Of a stretch of DNA of 64,000 bases, positions 10,341-22,503 are shown in pieces. The stretch comes from Miscanthus floridulus (lineage: Eukaryota; Streptophyta; Magnoliopsida; Poales; Poaceae). Numbering within the stretch: position 1 is the stretch's first letter; each line of letters opens with the position of its first letter. The translations under genes were made by a program, and so were the position numbers. The stretch lies in the NCBI RefSeq assembly GCF_019320115.1, contig NC_089593.1, positions 31,045,720 to 31,109,719 on the forward strand, written 5' to 3'. Under the pieces are notes generated by a model. That model saw nothing but the letters and a program-made list of their open reading frames with translations, did not search any database and was not told where the DNA came from.

Positions 10341-11170
10341 CTAGCACTTTTCTAACCACACAAACTTAACATTTTTCTCCAACAAAGCTGTCATGGGCTT
10401 GGCAAGTTTAGAAAACCCCTCTATGAACCTCCTGTAGTATCCAGCCAATCCCAAAGAACTACGAATCTCTCCCACATCGGTTGGTGGTTTCCAATTCAAC
10501 ACATCTCTCACCTTACTTGGATCTACTGCTATTCCACCATTAGAGACAACATGGCCTAGGAAAGAAACTTTCTTCAACCAAAACTCACACTTACTTTGAT
10601 TAGCATACAACTTGTGTTCTCTAAACTTTTGCAAGACCAACCTTAGATGTTCAGCGTGCTCTTCTTCCATTTTGGAGAATACCAATATATCATTGATAAA
10701 TGACACCACAAACTTATCCGAAAACTCCATGAACACCTTATTCATCAAGTACATAAAGTATGCAGGTTCATTGGTCAAACCAAAGGACATAACGGTGTAC
10801 TCATACAATCCATACCTCATTGTAAAACTGTCTTGGGTATGTCAATTGCACGAATCTTCAACTGATGATAACCAGAACAAAGATCAATCTTAGAGAAAAC
10901 ACAAGCACCTCTCAACTGATCAAACAAGTCATCAATCCTAGATAGCGGGTACTTGTTCTTGATAGTAACCTCATTAAGTGATCGATAATCAACACACATC
11001 CTCTAGGTACCATCCTTCTTGTCAACAAATATAACCGGTGCTCCCCAAGGTGATGAACTAGGATGAATGAAACCTTTCTCCTGTAACTCCTTTATTTGTT
11101 TCTTAAGTTCCTCTAGTTCATTGACCCCCATTCTATATGGACGCTTTGCTATAGGTGCGGTTCTAGGTAA
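10341..11170 (-). pseudogene. G1 reverse transcriptase with damaged active site
   Basis: Ty3 reverse-transcriptase motifs are visible in order: [52 protein letters not shown], then [12 protein letters not shown] and FLGHVVS. The catalytic F/Y-x-D-D motif reads FINDIL at about 10698-10687: the first Asp is Asn, consistent with a G-to-A change. Stops occur near 11000 and 10818. Confidence 0.85.
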
Positions 11171-11719
11171 TAATTCAATAATAAACTCAATGTCACGGTC
11201 AGGTGGCATACCTAGCAAGTCATCGGGAATCACATCCGGAAACTCATCCACTACTGGGTCTTCCTTGTTGACGCGATCATCAAGCTGGTTCACTATGGTT
11301 GTCGGCTGTGCTTGTACTACAACATTGACACTGATTCGGTCCCCATTCGGTGCGGTCACAACAACTACCTTCTCTTGACACTGAATTACTACCCGGTTTT
11401 GCTTCATCCAATCCATACCCAGAATCACATCAATGCCAGATGTTCTCAACATAATGGGGCTCACTTTGAACTCTACCCCACTTAAGGATAGACTAGTTGG
11501 AAGACAACGATAAGAAGCTTGCATACTACCTCCTGGTGAGTTTACTAATATGGGATTTTGCATGGCACATAAGGGTATGCTATGCGTTCTAACAAATGCT
11601 TGTGATATGAAAGAATGTGAAGCTCTAGAATAAAAAAAGAACAGTGGCAGGAGTGGAATTGATATCGAACATACCGAGCATGACTTTTGGTTCCACAAGC
11701 GCTGTCTCTTTAGACACAT
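11171..11719 (-). pseudogene. G1 protease region
   Basis: The aspartic-protease active site expected as DSGASHSF reads YSRASHSF here (about 11610-11635), so the catalytic Asp and the Gly are lost. A downstream DVILGMDWM block is the usual second protease landmark. The protein would cleave the Gag-Pol precursor. Confidence 0.75.
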
Positions 11720-11779
11720 GATTCACCTTTCCTGTGTTGGGTGTTGGCTTCTGATGACTACTCTACCTCTATGGGGTCT

Positions 11780-12782
11780 GTTGGTTTGGCTTCTTAGGGC
11801 AATTATAAGATAGGTGACCCTCTTTACCACAATGGAAACACTTGTTGGGACTGCTAGGGGTACTGGTCTTCATGGGAGTATTGTTAGGTGCTCCCTATTG
11901 TGGTGTCTGCTGGCCACTCTGCTGCTGGGGATGTTGATTGCCATTCTGTTGCTGGTACAGTGGACGTTGCTGGTTCGGGTTGCGATTCCACTGATTTGGT
12001 GGCCCTGGGTACCTCTGCTAGAAGCCTTGCTAAGGATTGGTGTGTGGACGAGTATTACTCCCAGAGGCCTATCCCTGAAGCCTCCTCTTCTTAGCCTCCA
12101 TCTCTTTGCGTTTATTATCAATAACAATAGCGCGATTCACCAGCATCTGGAAATTGGGGTATGTATTGGACATAAGCTAGAGTTGCAGACCGTCATACAT
12201 ACCCTTGAGAAAGCGGCGTTGCTTATCAGCATCATCAGCCACCTCATTCGGAGCGTAACGTGGCAACTGAGCAAATTTGTCATGATACTAAGCTACTGAC
12301 ATAGATCCCTGTTTCAGAGCTCTGAATTCCTCCTGCTTGAGCTCTATCAATCCTTCAGGTATGTGGTAGGATCTAAAATTCTCTCTAAATTCCTACCAGG
12401 TGACAGGAGGAGCATTAGTGGGACGTCCATACTTGAATGCCTCCCTCCAGTCTTGAGCATCTCCCTAGAGTTGTCCTGATACGTACAACACCTTCTGCTG
12501 GTCATTGCACTGCGCTATGTTGAGTTGCTTTTGCACTGCACGAAGCCAATCATCTACTTCCAGTGGATCAGTGGCATGAGAAAACACCAGGGGGCGACCC
12601 TTCCAGAATTCACCACGCTTGTCATGCGGTGCTCCACTAATTGGTTGATTCTGCTAATTCTGCACCAGAGCTTGCATAAGCTATGTCTGCACTTCCAGAA
12701 GCTGCTCAATAATCGGTGGTGGTGGTGGTGGTGGATGTGGGGGAATGCCTCCACGACCTTGGCCTCTTCCTCTTCCAGACAT
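11780..12782 (-). pseudogene. G1 gag with zinc knuckle, broken
   Basis: The start ATG at 12782-12780 opens a MSGRGRGRGGIPPHPPPPPP N-terminus. Gag blocks such as DPLEVDDWL and QDWREAFKYGR follow, separated by several stops, many where Gln would be expected. A CCHC zinc knuckle (CFHCGKEGHLSYNC) is encoded at about 11812-11853. Gag forms the virus-like particle in which reverse transcription occurs. Confidence 0.8.
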
Positions 12783-13482
12783 CTGACATCCAACACAAAT
12801 ATTCAATATTTAGAGATTTCCAAGTTATATACACTTATAGAGATATAGAATACATTCTAAAAATTTTCTAGATGAGTTCCAACATCAGCAACTTGGTAAA
12901 ATAGTCATATATCATGTTCGAGACATCCAAAAGAGGCGTTCTTTACATGGTTGGAAAGGTTAAGAAATTATCTAGAACTTTATTTAGACCACATGCCCAG
13001 ATTATATCGTTAGATTACTCAAAAATAGGATACAACAGAAACTGTCCCCGATTCCAGACTGCGCAGAAACTTCAACTTAAAATAGCTATATCTCTCAGAC
13101 CAAATTAGGTATAGGGGTGATTCCAGAGGACTTAGAAAGATACTTAAGTCTAGTTGCTCACATAAAAATTTCATAATTTTTGGTCAAATAGATTTAGATT
13201 GGAATTGAGATAAGGGCAGACCGCTCTGAAAAATAGATCCGAGAGAACATGATGTACCAACCCAACTATTTATTTATTGACTCAAACCTTAATATTCTTA
13301 ACTATGGAACTTGCAGACATGCTCACAAAGTTCTATCACTTATTACAAAAATCCAACTCATACATAAATGTAATAATAATCCAACTAGGCACACCAAAGT
13401 TCACACCGTACTACTAGACTCGACTTGACTCAACTTGACCTGAGCTACTAACATCTTATTACATAGAAAGGAACTCCAACAC
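12783..13482 (-). other. G1 leader between accessory ORF and gag
   Basis: About 700 bp without a recognisable gene separate the acidic leader ORF from gag. It is untranslated leader of the element; nothing else stands out. Confidence 0.5.
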
Positions 13483-14318
13483 CTATGGGCAAGGTTTACG
13501 GGGAAGCTTCTCATAAATCCTTGGCAGATTGAGGCTCACTCTATGGTCATCTATCACTTGTTGGTACCTCTTAAGAGTCTCCTACTGTGCCTTCAACTGA
13601 TCTTCCAGTCGCCGAATCTTCCCTACTAACTCACAGCCAAAGTGTACCAGCACTTGGGTAGTTGGATCCATCCCCTGAGGGTCCATCATTGCCCACTCCA
13701 ATTTAGGGTGTTGGTGAGGGAGGAATCGATATTGGTCCTCCTTCATATCCTCAAACGGTGGCCACGGAGACCCATGTAGGCTTTAGTGGCTGTATCTTCT
13801 ATGCCATCTTCCATGGTGGCACGACGAGCATGATGCGAATAGCTCGCGTCCAGCTGGTATGATTCCTTCTCTTCATCCCTGATGGAGATGCACACCCTAG
13901 TCTTCCAATAAGTGTCCTCCAGATGATGCGTATGTTCTTCGCAGACATACTCCACAGCTGCGTCCCAATAAGCGTAGTAGGTCTGAAGAATCCCCATAAG
14001 TTGGCGGTGCGAAATGGAGGATTCACACCCTGGCTTGTACCAGATCTTTGTTGTCCATCCCATGGCAGGGGTAGGCTGATCTTCTTGAATGGCGTCCTCC
14101 TCCTTCTCATCATCAGACAATACAATGACCTCCACCTCTTCAGATTCTTCTTCTTTGGGCTCTTCCTGGAGTGGCTCAGGCGTAGGTGCAGGTGCTGGCG
14201 AGTCAACTTCTTGCTCCTGGGGTTCCTCCTCCTCACATGGCTCTATGGACTCATACAAGCCATGTGGCGGGTAGTAGCCTCCGGTGCTAATGCGAGCGGT
14301 CTTATTGGTATGAGGCAT
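13483..14318 (-). CDS. G1 acidic accessory ORF upstream of gag, frameshifted
   Basis: An open frame of 191 codons starts at 14318, about 170 nt inside the primer site, and is uninterrupted to 13743. It has a long Glu/Pro-rich stretch (residues about 28-80, including EEEEPQEQEVDS) and then a more ordinary globular-looking part with KIWYKPGCE and EYVCEEHTHHLEDTYW. The adjacent frame continues from about 13800 to a stop at 13483 with a likely coiled coil (VGKIRRLEDQLKAQ), interrupted by one stop, so the ancestral protein was probably about 275 residues. No family is recognised. It is better preserved than gag and pol of the same element, which hints that it was a real product or inserted in a less methylated region. 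Confidence 0.5.
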
Positions 14319-14490
14319 CTATAGAATGAGATTTAGTCAGATTAGGAGCAATAATTTTCACAATAGAGTGAGGCAAAAGAAGCATAAAATTTTAGCAAAT
14401 AACAAGAGTGAGATGGGAAGTATGAAATGAGTGAAGCAAAAGAGGCTAAAATGACCATTGCTAACTAGGCTTGCGTCCTATAGTCAACAT

Positions 14491-14503
14491 GGCTCTGATA
14501 CCA
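14491..14503 (-). other. G1 primer-binding site (initiator Met tRNA)
   Basis: The minus strand reads TGGTATCAGAGCC, the standard plant match to the 3' end of initiator methionine tRNA, three bases inside the 5' LTR that begins at 14507. Confidence 0.9.
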
Positions 14504-15668
14504 ATCTGTCACACCTGATTTTAAGGATAAAATGGGATGCATAATCTTATATGTGCCCAGAGATCAGTCACACACATAAGCCGAAAAATTATAGATAGTA
14601 CCATCAGAAGTGTTTATTACATCATGTATAATAGGACAGAGTCTTCACATAAAGGTAGAGGAAGTATAAAGAAAAAAATCTCTCGCGGAAGCTCCATATC
14701 ATAGGGATGTCAACTAGTTGACCACAAGTCTAGTAATCCTCAGGAAAGTCATCATTGCCATAGCCATCTGTTACCTATCCAGGATTTTTATCTAAAAAAT
14801 GAAAATAAACAAGCGTAAGTATGTGCCATACTCAACAAGTGTAACATGGGGTTCATGAGGCTCAAAAGGCTTGACACAAGTTTAACAACATTCAACTTTT
14901 AGTTGTCATAAGTTTAGTATAAGAGTAGCAACAAGTTGTTTCAATCCCAAAGTAAAACACATGATCAATGTAAGCATGAATAATGAATAGCATAAACGGA
15001 TAATTCTTAGTGATCATCTATTTCATAAATGTTCCAAGGCCGCTCGTGACCGTGAGCACAGCTAATATACCAGTTTTACACTCTACAAAGGTTGTACACT
15101 TTTACTATGAGTCATGATACCCATATGCCCTAGTTAATTACTCCCAAAACACTTCCAAGGTGAGCAGGAAGGGTTCACTATGTAGCCTTTCAAAGGTTCA
15201 TCTAACAGGTTAGGGCTATTATATTCACTCGACAAACAAATGTAGAGCCCCCCTTCCCGGTGGCACATTGACGCACAACCTATACACATGGGGACAGAGG
15301 CTGCACAATACTCGATTTAGCAGGCCATTCTTACGCCAATAAGGTAACCACTAACAAGCTAGAAAAGCTCCTCATACTGAGCTAAAGCTAGAGCCATGTA
15401 GCCCTCATAGCTGTACTGTAAGTCTAGGATGATCACTTATAGATAAATCCATAGGGAGAGGAATCTAAAGCATTTAGAAAGTAGCTAAACACTCTAGTCC
15501 CCTATTTCCAAGTTGCTAAAAAGTCATATTTTAATGTTTATTGCATATACCATTAGTCAAGTTACAAGATCATGGTTTAATTGAGCACTAGTAATGCTAA
15601 CCAATGAATATGCCATAGGAGAGAAGGTATAAGTTCAATTCTAGGGAATCCTTAGCAAGGTGACACAT

Positions 15669-17219
15669 TGAAAGCATCTAGTCCCCTAGTTGGGTTTCGG
15701 TGATTAATGACAATACATGATTACTATGACTAATGTGTGTTTTGTAGAGACAATTAAGTTAGGTCATGGTAATGGAGATTGATTGGGCTATCATGGTGGT
15801 CATGCCCCTATGATGGAAATCATTTTAGTTTTCAAAGGATGGACGGCATGGTTAAGGATGAACTAGTTCTAAGTGTCAATTGGAGTTGAAGAGACACTTA
15901 GAGTAGTTTAGGACTTTGTTTTTCCTTTAGCCATACTATTAAGGGGGGTATGGATAGGTAGCTTGACCTAGGTAAGTCTAGTGGGTTAGGTGTGGTGCAC
16001 ACTTGCTAAACCTAGCACTAGGTAGCTCCTAAAAAGCCCTTAGATCCATTGGAGCAAACTTTATTCATGTATGATCGAAATTTGAAAGTGAATGGAGGGT
16101 CAAATGCTGACCGGATGCTGGCGTAGAGTCCGATCAGTTCATTTGATCAAGGTGAAGTCATTTGGAAGTGACCGGACACTGAAAGGGGAAGTGACCGGAC
16201 GCTGAGTCCTAGCATTCAGTCAACTACAGTAAGTTTCTAGAGAGGGAAAATCACAATCGGACACGTCCGGTCAGTGTTGACCGGACACTGAGTCCCAGCG
16301 TCCGGTTGACTACAGTAAGGTTCTAGAGAGGGAAAATCATGACCGGAAGCATCCGGTCAGTGATGACCGGATATTGTCCAGCGTCCGGTCACCACTTAAA
16401 CACTAGAGTTTGGGGTGAACTGACCGGAGCGTCCTATCAACATGACCGGAGCGTCCGGTCACCCCGCAGAGGCACATAACGGTTCGTTTTTCAGTCATGC
16501 TTATAAATACTTCCTCCTTCATGTGTCGGGGGTACTTTTGCTCATTCCAACAGCTAAGAAACACCTTTGAGTGTGCCAAGAAGAGCAAGGTCCTAGTGAG
16601 GTGATTGAGATTTGAGAATCCCAAAGAGAGCCCTCATTAGTGAGATCAAGGGTAGCAAAGTGTGCATCCACCCTTCTCATTAGGCTTGTCGTGGTCAAGT
16701 GAGAGTTCGTGCTTATTACTCTTGGTGATCGCCATCGTATAGACGACTTGGTGGTGATTAGGAGTTTGGTGATCATCCGGCGGAGCTTGTGGATGACCCA
16801 ACTCAAGTTATGAGCGGTTGTGGGTGATTCACCATGACGGAGTGTCAAAGAATCAACCCATAGAGAGCACTTGATCGTTGCGCGGATCAAGGGGGAGCTA
16901 CACCCTTGTGTGGGTGCTCTAACGAGGACTAGTGGGGAGTGGCGACTTTCTGATACCTCGACAAAACATCGCCGCGTTCCTCCTTCTCACTTTACTTTGC
17001 GCATTTACTTTGAGCAGTTCAATTCTTGTCTTTTACATTCATAGAATTGCCATGCTAGAGTAGGATTGGAACTTAGGTTGCTAAACTTTTGTGCAGTAGA
17101 TAAATAGAAACACTTTCTAAGCACAAGGGGTTAATTGGGCTAACCATATGACTTAATTATTGTAAAGAAATTTAGAATTAGCCCAATTCACCCCGCTCTT
17201 AGGCATCTTGATCCTTTCA
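15669..17219 (+). repeat. A 5' LTR
   Basis: 1551 bp, from TGAAAGCATC to CCTTTCA. A cluster of CCGGAC/GTCCGG motifs fills about 16110-16470 and is followed by the TATA box at 16501. About 14 differences from the 3' LTR were counted by hand in the first ~225 bases (about 6%). Confidence 0.92.
16501..16509 (+). promoter_or_regulatory. A LTR promoter TATA box
   Basis: TTATAAATA lies about 30-40 bp after the last CCGGAC-type motif, at the U3/R position expected for the LTR promoter. The 3' LTR has the same arrangement, with TATAAATAC at 27701. Confidence 0.65.
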
Positions 17220-17240
17220 ATTAGTATTAGAGCCTCGTGC
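17220..17240 (+). other. A primer-binding site, decayed
   Basis: Directly after the 5' LTR the sequence 'attagtattagagcc' occupies the place of the usual initiator-tRNA match and differs from it at a few positions. The intact counterpart is visible in element C at 42426. Confidence 0.6.
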
Positions 17241-17272
17241 TCACGTATTTAGGCTTAACCGCCTAGAGAAAG

Positions 17273-19264
17273 ATGTCTCACAGGGATGGACCTCCTCCTA
17301 TCTTTGAGGGGGATGATTTTCCATATTGAAAAATCCATGTGGAGTAGTATTTAGAAGCTCTAGATATTGGAATACTTAGAGCCACCTCACAAGGCTTCCC
17401 AAAACCTCGTGATGCAACACACCAACAAGGCGATGAGGTGAATTACGAAAAATGGAATGCAAAGGCTCGAAACACCATTTTTAGAGGCCTTTCCAAAGAT
17501 GTGTTCAATCAGGTGAGGAACCACAAAGACGCCCATGCACTATGGTCAGACATTTGTGCGCTCCATGAGGGAACAAAGAGTGAGCATGAGGAACACTATC
17601 ATCTTGTCATGAAAAAGCTTAACTCTTTTGAGATGCTTCCCAAAGAATGTGCTAATGAAATGTATTCATGCTTGAATGTTCTTGTAGAGGAAGTCAATGG
17701 GCTTGGACTTACTCAAATGCAACCATCCGATGTTGTAAGAAAGATCTTGAGTGTCCTCCCCATTGACAAATATGGGCATATTATGACCGTGCTTCATCAA
17801 GGTGATCTTTCCACCGCTACACCAACACAAATCCTGGGAAAGATCAATCCTCATGAGATGTACATGCACATCACACCACAAGATGGCTCATCCTCTACTA
17901 AGAAGAAAGAAAAAGACTTAGCATTCAAAGCTAGCCAAGAGAAGGGCAAAGCAAGGCTTGAGTATGAGAGCTCAAGTAATGATGAAGTTGATGATGCAAG
18001 CCTTGCTCTCATGGTGAAAAGAACCACCAAGATGCTAAAGAAGCTCAACAAGAGTGGCATCAAGTTCGATGGCAAGAAGAGGAGGTTCTTCACAAGCTCT
18101 AGAAGGAAGCCAATCTCCAAGATGGATTGCTACAATTGTGGAGAACTTGGTCATCTAGCACACCAATGCACTTAGCCCAAGAAAGACAAGTTCAAGAACA
18201 AATACAAGGGCAAGAAAGATGACTCAAGTAATGAAGAAGAAGAAGAGAAGAAGAAGAACAAGCCATACAAGAAGAGAGATGGCAAGAAGAAGGACTTCCA
18301 CAAGAAGAAGAGGAGTGGAAAGGCATACATTGTCGGTGATTGGCTCATGGACATTGATTCATCTAGTGCCTCATCCGATGATGATAGTGACAACGAGAAG
18401 GTGGCCGCAATTGTTATCAACTCTTCATCATCTTCATCGCCACTACTGCCATCATTCTCTACACACCTATGCCTTATGGCCAAGGGTGACCGCAAGGTAT
18501 CTAACAATGAGCCACATGATGCTACTAACAATGTTGTTAAGATTGATATAGCTACATCATGTGATGATTTGGTCATTGAGAGCATTGAGCAAAGTTCTAG
18601 TAGCAAGGGCAAGCAAGTGGTTGAGGCTGATGATTATGATGAGTTTGTCAAGCTCAAGAATGACAATGAAAAGCTCAAGAAAGATCTTGAAGATCTCAAG
18701 ACCACCAACACCATAGTGCTTGAAACTAGTGATCATGATGGTGACTTGATTCTTGAGAATGAGAAGCTCAAAGAAGAGAACAATAAGCTCAAGCAAGAGA
18801 AAAATAATGATGCTCTCAAGGAAGAGAACAAGAAGCTCAAGTTGGAGAAAGAGCATCTCAAGATTGGATTGAGCAAGTCTACAAGAGGCAAGCACCTTCA
18901 AAGTGAGCTACTAATGAACACCATCATGAAGATGGATAGAAGTGGCATTGGGTACATGGCATATAAAGAGAAGAAGGCTCAAGTTCAACAACAACAAAAG
19001 CCAAAGCCAAAGAAGTGTTTTGAGTGTGGACAAGAAAGCCACTTTGCCCATAAGTGCCAAACTCCACCACCACAACCCTTGCCCAAGCATGCTAGACCTT
19101 TTGCCTTCAATGCTCATTACATGCTTAGAAAGGATTCTAGTGGAAAGATGAAAGGCATGTTCTTAGGACCTCCAAACAAGAATAGGCCTAAGAAAATTTG
19201 GGTTGCAAAGTCACTTGCTGAGAAGGTGAAGGGCCCTCAACAAGTTTGGGTTCCTAATGCTTGA
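17273..19264 (+). pseudogene. A gag, two zinc knuckles, few stops
   Basis: The ATG at 17273 opens a 664-codon frame broken by stops near the N-terminus (about 17325-17355) and one TAG at 18173. The order is copia Gag (ARNTIFRGLSKDVFNQV, EEHYHLVMKKLNSFEML), a first CCHC knuckle CYNCGELGHLAHQC (18128-18169), a Lys/Glu/Ser-rich linker with a long predicted coiled coil (KLKNDNEKLKKDLEDLK), and a second knuckle CFECGQESHFAHKC (19015-19056). The stop TGA at 19262 is followed 14 nt later by the pol frame in a different phase. Length and double knuckle fit SIRE-type Gag. Confidence 0.88.
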
Positions 19265-19278
19265 TCTCTTGTGTGTAG

Positions 19279-22200
19279 GTGAACTACAAGACCGGTGGAA
19301 GTCATTGGGTTATTGATAGTGGTTGCACACAACATATGACCGGTGATCCTCGTATGTTCACCTCACTAGATGAAGAAGTAGATGGATAAGAAAGAATCAC
19401 TTTTGGAGATAATTCTAAGGGGAAGGTTAAAGGATTGGGCAAAGTGGCAATATCAAATGATCATTCTATCTCAAATGTGCTCTATGTTGCTTCGTTGAGC
19501 TTCAACTTGCTATCCGTTGGACAATTGTGTGATCTTGGCTTCCAATGCTTGTTCACTGAGAAGGAAGTTGTTCTATCTAAGAAGGATGATGATCAAGTGA
19601 TATTCAAAGGATTTAGACACAACAACCTATACTTAGTGGATTTCACCTCCGAAGATGCTAACTTGAAAACATGCCTATTCACCAAAACAACACTTGGGTG
19701 GCTATGGCATAGAAGACTTGCTCATGTTGGGATGAGCTCACTCAAGAAGCTAATGAAGAATGATGTGGTGAGAGGGTTGAAGGATGTGAAGTTTGAGAAG
19801 GACAAGCTTTGTAGTGCATGTCAAGCCGGCAAGCAAGTTGCAAATACTCATCCAACAAAAGCTTTTATGTCAACCACAAGAGTGCTAGAACTCCTTCACA
19901 TGGACTTATTTGGACCAACAACATACAAGAGTTTGGGAGGAAATCTTTATTGTCTTGTGATTGTTGATGACTATTCAAGATACACATGGGTATTCTTCCT
20001 TCATGACAAATCCAAAGTTGCATCTTGCTTCAAGAAGTTTGCCAAGAGAGCACAAAATGAATTTGAAGTGAAGCTCAAGAAGATTAGAAGTGACAATGGG
20101 AAAGAATTTAACAACACAAGCATAGAAGCCTATTGTGATGAAGTTGGGATCAAGCATGAGGTCTTCGCAACATATACTCCTCAACAAAATGGTGTAGTTG
20201 AGAGAAAGAACCGGACATTGATCACTCTTGCAAGAACAATGCTAGATGAGTACAACACCCCTGAAGCTCTATGGGTGAAAGCTATCAACACCGCATGCTA
20301 TGCATCCTACTACCTATTCCTTCAAAAGTTCCTTGGCAAGACACCTTATGAGTTGCTCAATGGGAAGAAGCCGGACGTCTCCTTCTTTAGGGTGTTTGGT
20401 TGCAAATGCTACATCTAAAAGAAATGGCAACACCTCAGGAAGTTTCAAAGATATTGTGATATTAGTTTTCTTGTTAGTTACTCATCAAAGTCCAAAGCAT
20501 ATAGAGTATTTAATCATGCCACTGGCTTGGTTGAAGAAACATATGATGTGGAATTTGATGAATCTAATGGCTCCCAAGGAGCACATGAGAATCTTGATGA
20601 TGTAGGTGATGAACCATTGAGGGAGGCTATGAAGAACATTCCGGTTGGAGACATCAAGCCTAAAGATGATGAAGATGATGTACAAGTAATTGATCCACCT
20701 TTTTCATCAAATTTGCCACAAGATGGTGATAAAGATGGGAGAGTAGAAAATGAAGACACTCATGTCTCCCATGATCAAATGGTGGTAAAAGCACAAGATG
20801 TTGATGCTCCACAACCTCCTCCTCAAGTGGTCAATAGAAGAAACACACCTCTACTACAAGATCATCCACAAGATCTCATCATAGGGAGTCCATCAAAGGG
20901 TGTAATGACTCGCTCACAAAAACTTGCTTCATTTATTGCACATCACTCTTTTGTCTCTTGTTTTGAGCCTACTAAGGTAGAAGAAGCTCTTCGAGATCTG
21001 GATTGGATAAATGCCATGCATGAAGAGTTGAACAACTTCACCCACAATGAAGTTTGGACTCTTGAAGAGCGGCCAAAAGGTATAAGAGTCATTGGAATAA
21101 AGTGGGTGTTCCACAACAAGCAAGATGATCAAGGCATAGTTGTGAGGAACAAGGCAAGACTAGTTGTAAAGGGGTTCTATCAAATTGAAGGTTTAGATTC
21201 TAGAGAGACCTTTGCACCGGTTGCAAGACTAGAAGCCATTCGTATCCTCCTTGCATATGCATCACATCAAGACATGAAACTATATCAAATGGATGTGAAA
21301 AGTGCATTTTTAAATGGCTTTATTAATGAACTAGTTTATGTTGATCAACCTCCCAGGTTTGAAGACCCTAGATATCCTAATCATGTTTATAGGTTGTCCA
21401 AGGCGCTATATGGGTTAAGCATGCCCTAAGAGCTTGGTCTGAGCATCTTTAGGACTTCCTCATTGAGAAGGGCTTCACCATTGGGAAGGTCAACACCACA
21501 TTATTCACCAAGACGCTTGATGTCACATCTTCATTTGTCAAGTGTATGTTGATGATATCATCTTTGGATCATCAAATGAAGATTCTTGCAAAGAGTTTGG
21601 TGAATTGATGTTGAAGGAGTTCGAGATGTCAATGATTGGAGAGCTTGCATTCTTTCTTGGTTTCCAAGTCAAGCAAATGAGAGAAGGGATTTTCATCTCT
21701 CAAGAGAAATATACAAATGATCTTCTCAAGAGATTCAAGATGGATGAATGTAAGCCAATCAAGACACCAATGCCAACTAATGGACATCTCGACCTAGATG
21801 AGGGGGGTAACATGGTTGATCAAACTCTCTACCACTCTATGATTGGTAGCTTGTTATATTTAACCGCGTCTAGGCCCGACATCATGTTTAGTGTGTGTAT
21901 GTGTGCTATATTTCAAGCTAATCCTAAGGAAACTCATTTGATTGCCATTAAAAGAATCCTTAGGTATCTTAAGCACACACCAAGCATTGGCCTTTGATAT
22001 CCCAAATGAGCTATATTTGAATTAGTTGGCTATTCCAATTCGGATTATGACGGTTGCAAAGTGGATAGAAAAAGCACATTCAGAGGGTGCCATTTGCTTG
22101 GTAGATCACTTGTGTCTTGGTCCTCCAATAAACAAAATAGTGTGGTGTTGTCCACCGCCGAAGTGGAATACATTGCCACGGGTGCTTGTTGTACACAAAT

Positions 22201-22503
22201 TCTTTACATGAAACAAACTTTGCTAGACTATGGTGTAGTTCTAGAAAAAGTACCTCTTTTGTGCGACAATGAAAGTGCAGTAAAACTTACAAATAATCTG
22301 GTTCAACACTCTCGCACCTAGCACATAGATATCCGATATCACTTTCTTAGAGATCATGTTGCAAAGAATGATATTTCTTTAGAAGGTATAAGGACCAAGG
22401 ATCAATTGGCGGATATCTTCACTAAACCGCTAGATGAGGCGACTTTTTGTCGATTGTGGAATGAGCTCAATGTTCTTGATTTTAGTAACTTCACTAAAAA
22501 ATG
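19279..22503 (+). pseudogene. A pol: protease, integrase, reverse transcriptase, RNase H, broken
   Basis: The frame opens with VNYKTGGSHWVIDSGCTQH, the protease active site DSG intact. Integrase follows: zinc-binding HRRLAHVG ... CSACQ, then HMDLFGPT, RSDNGKEFN and PQQNGVVERKN for the D, D and E residues. Reverse transcriptase shows WVFHNKQDDQG, LYQMDVKSAFLNG and YVDDIIFG (21542). RNase H shows STAEVEY and LLCDNESA. Stops at 19385 and 20416 and a frameshift near 21415, with another before 21542, break the chain. The frame ends after NVLDFSN at 22501. Confidence 0.9.
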
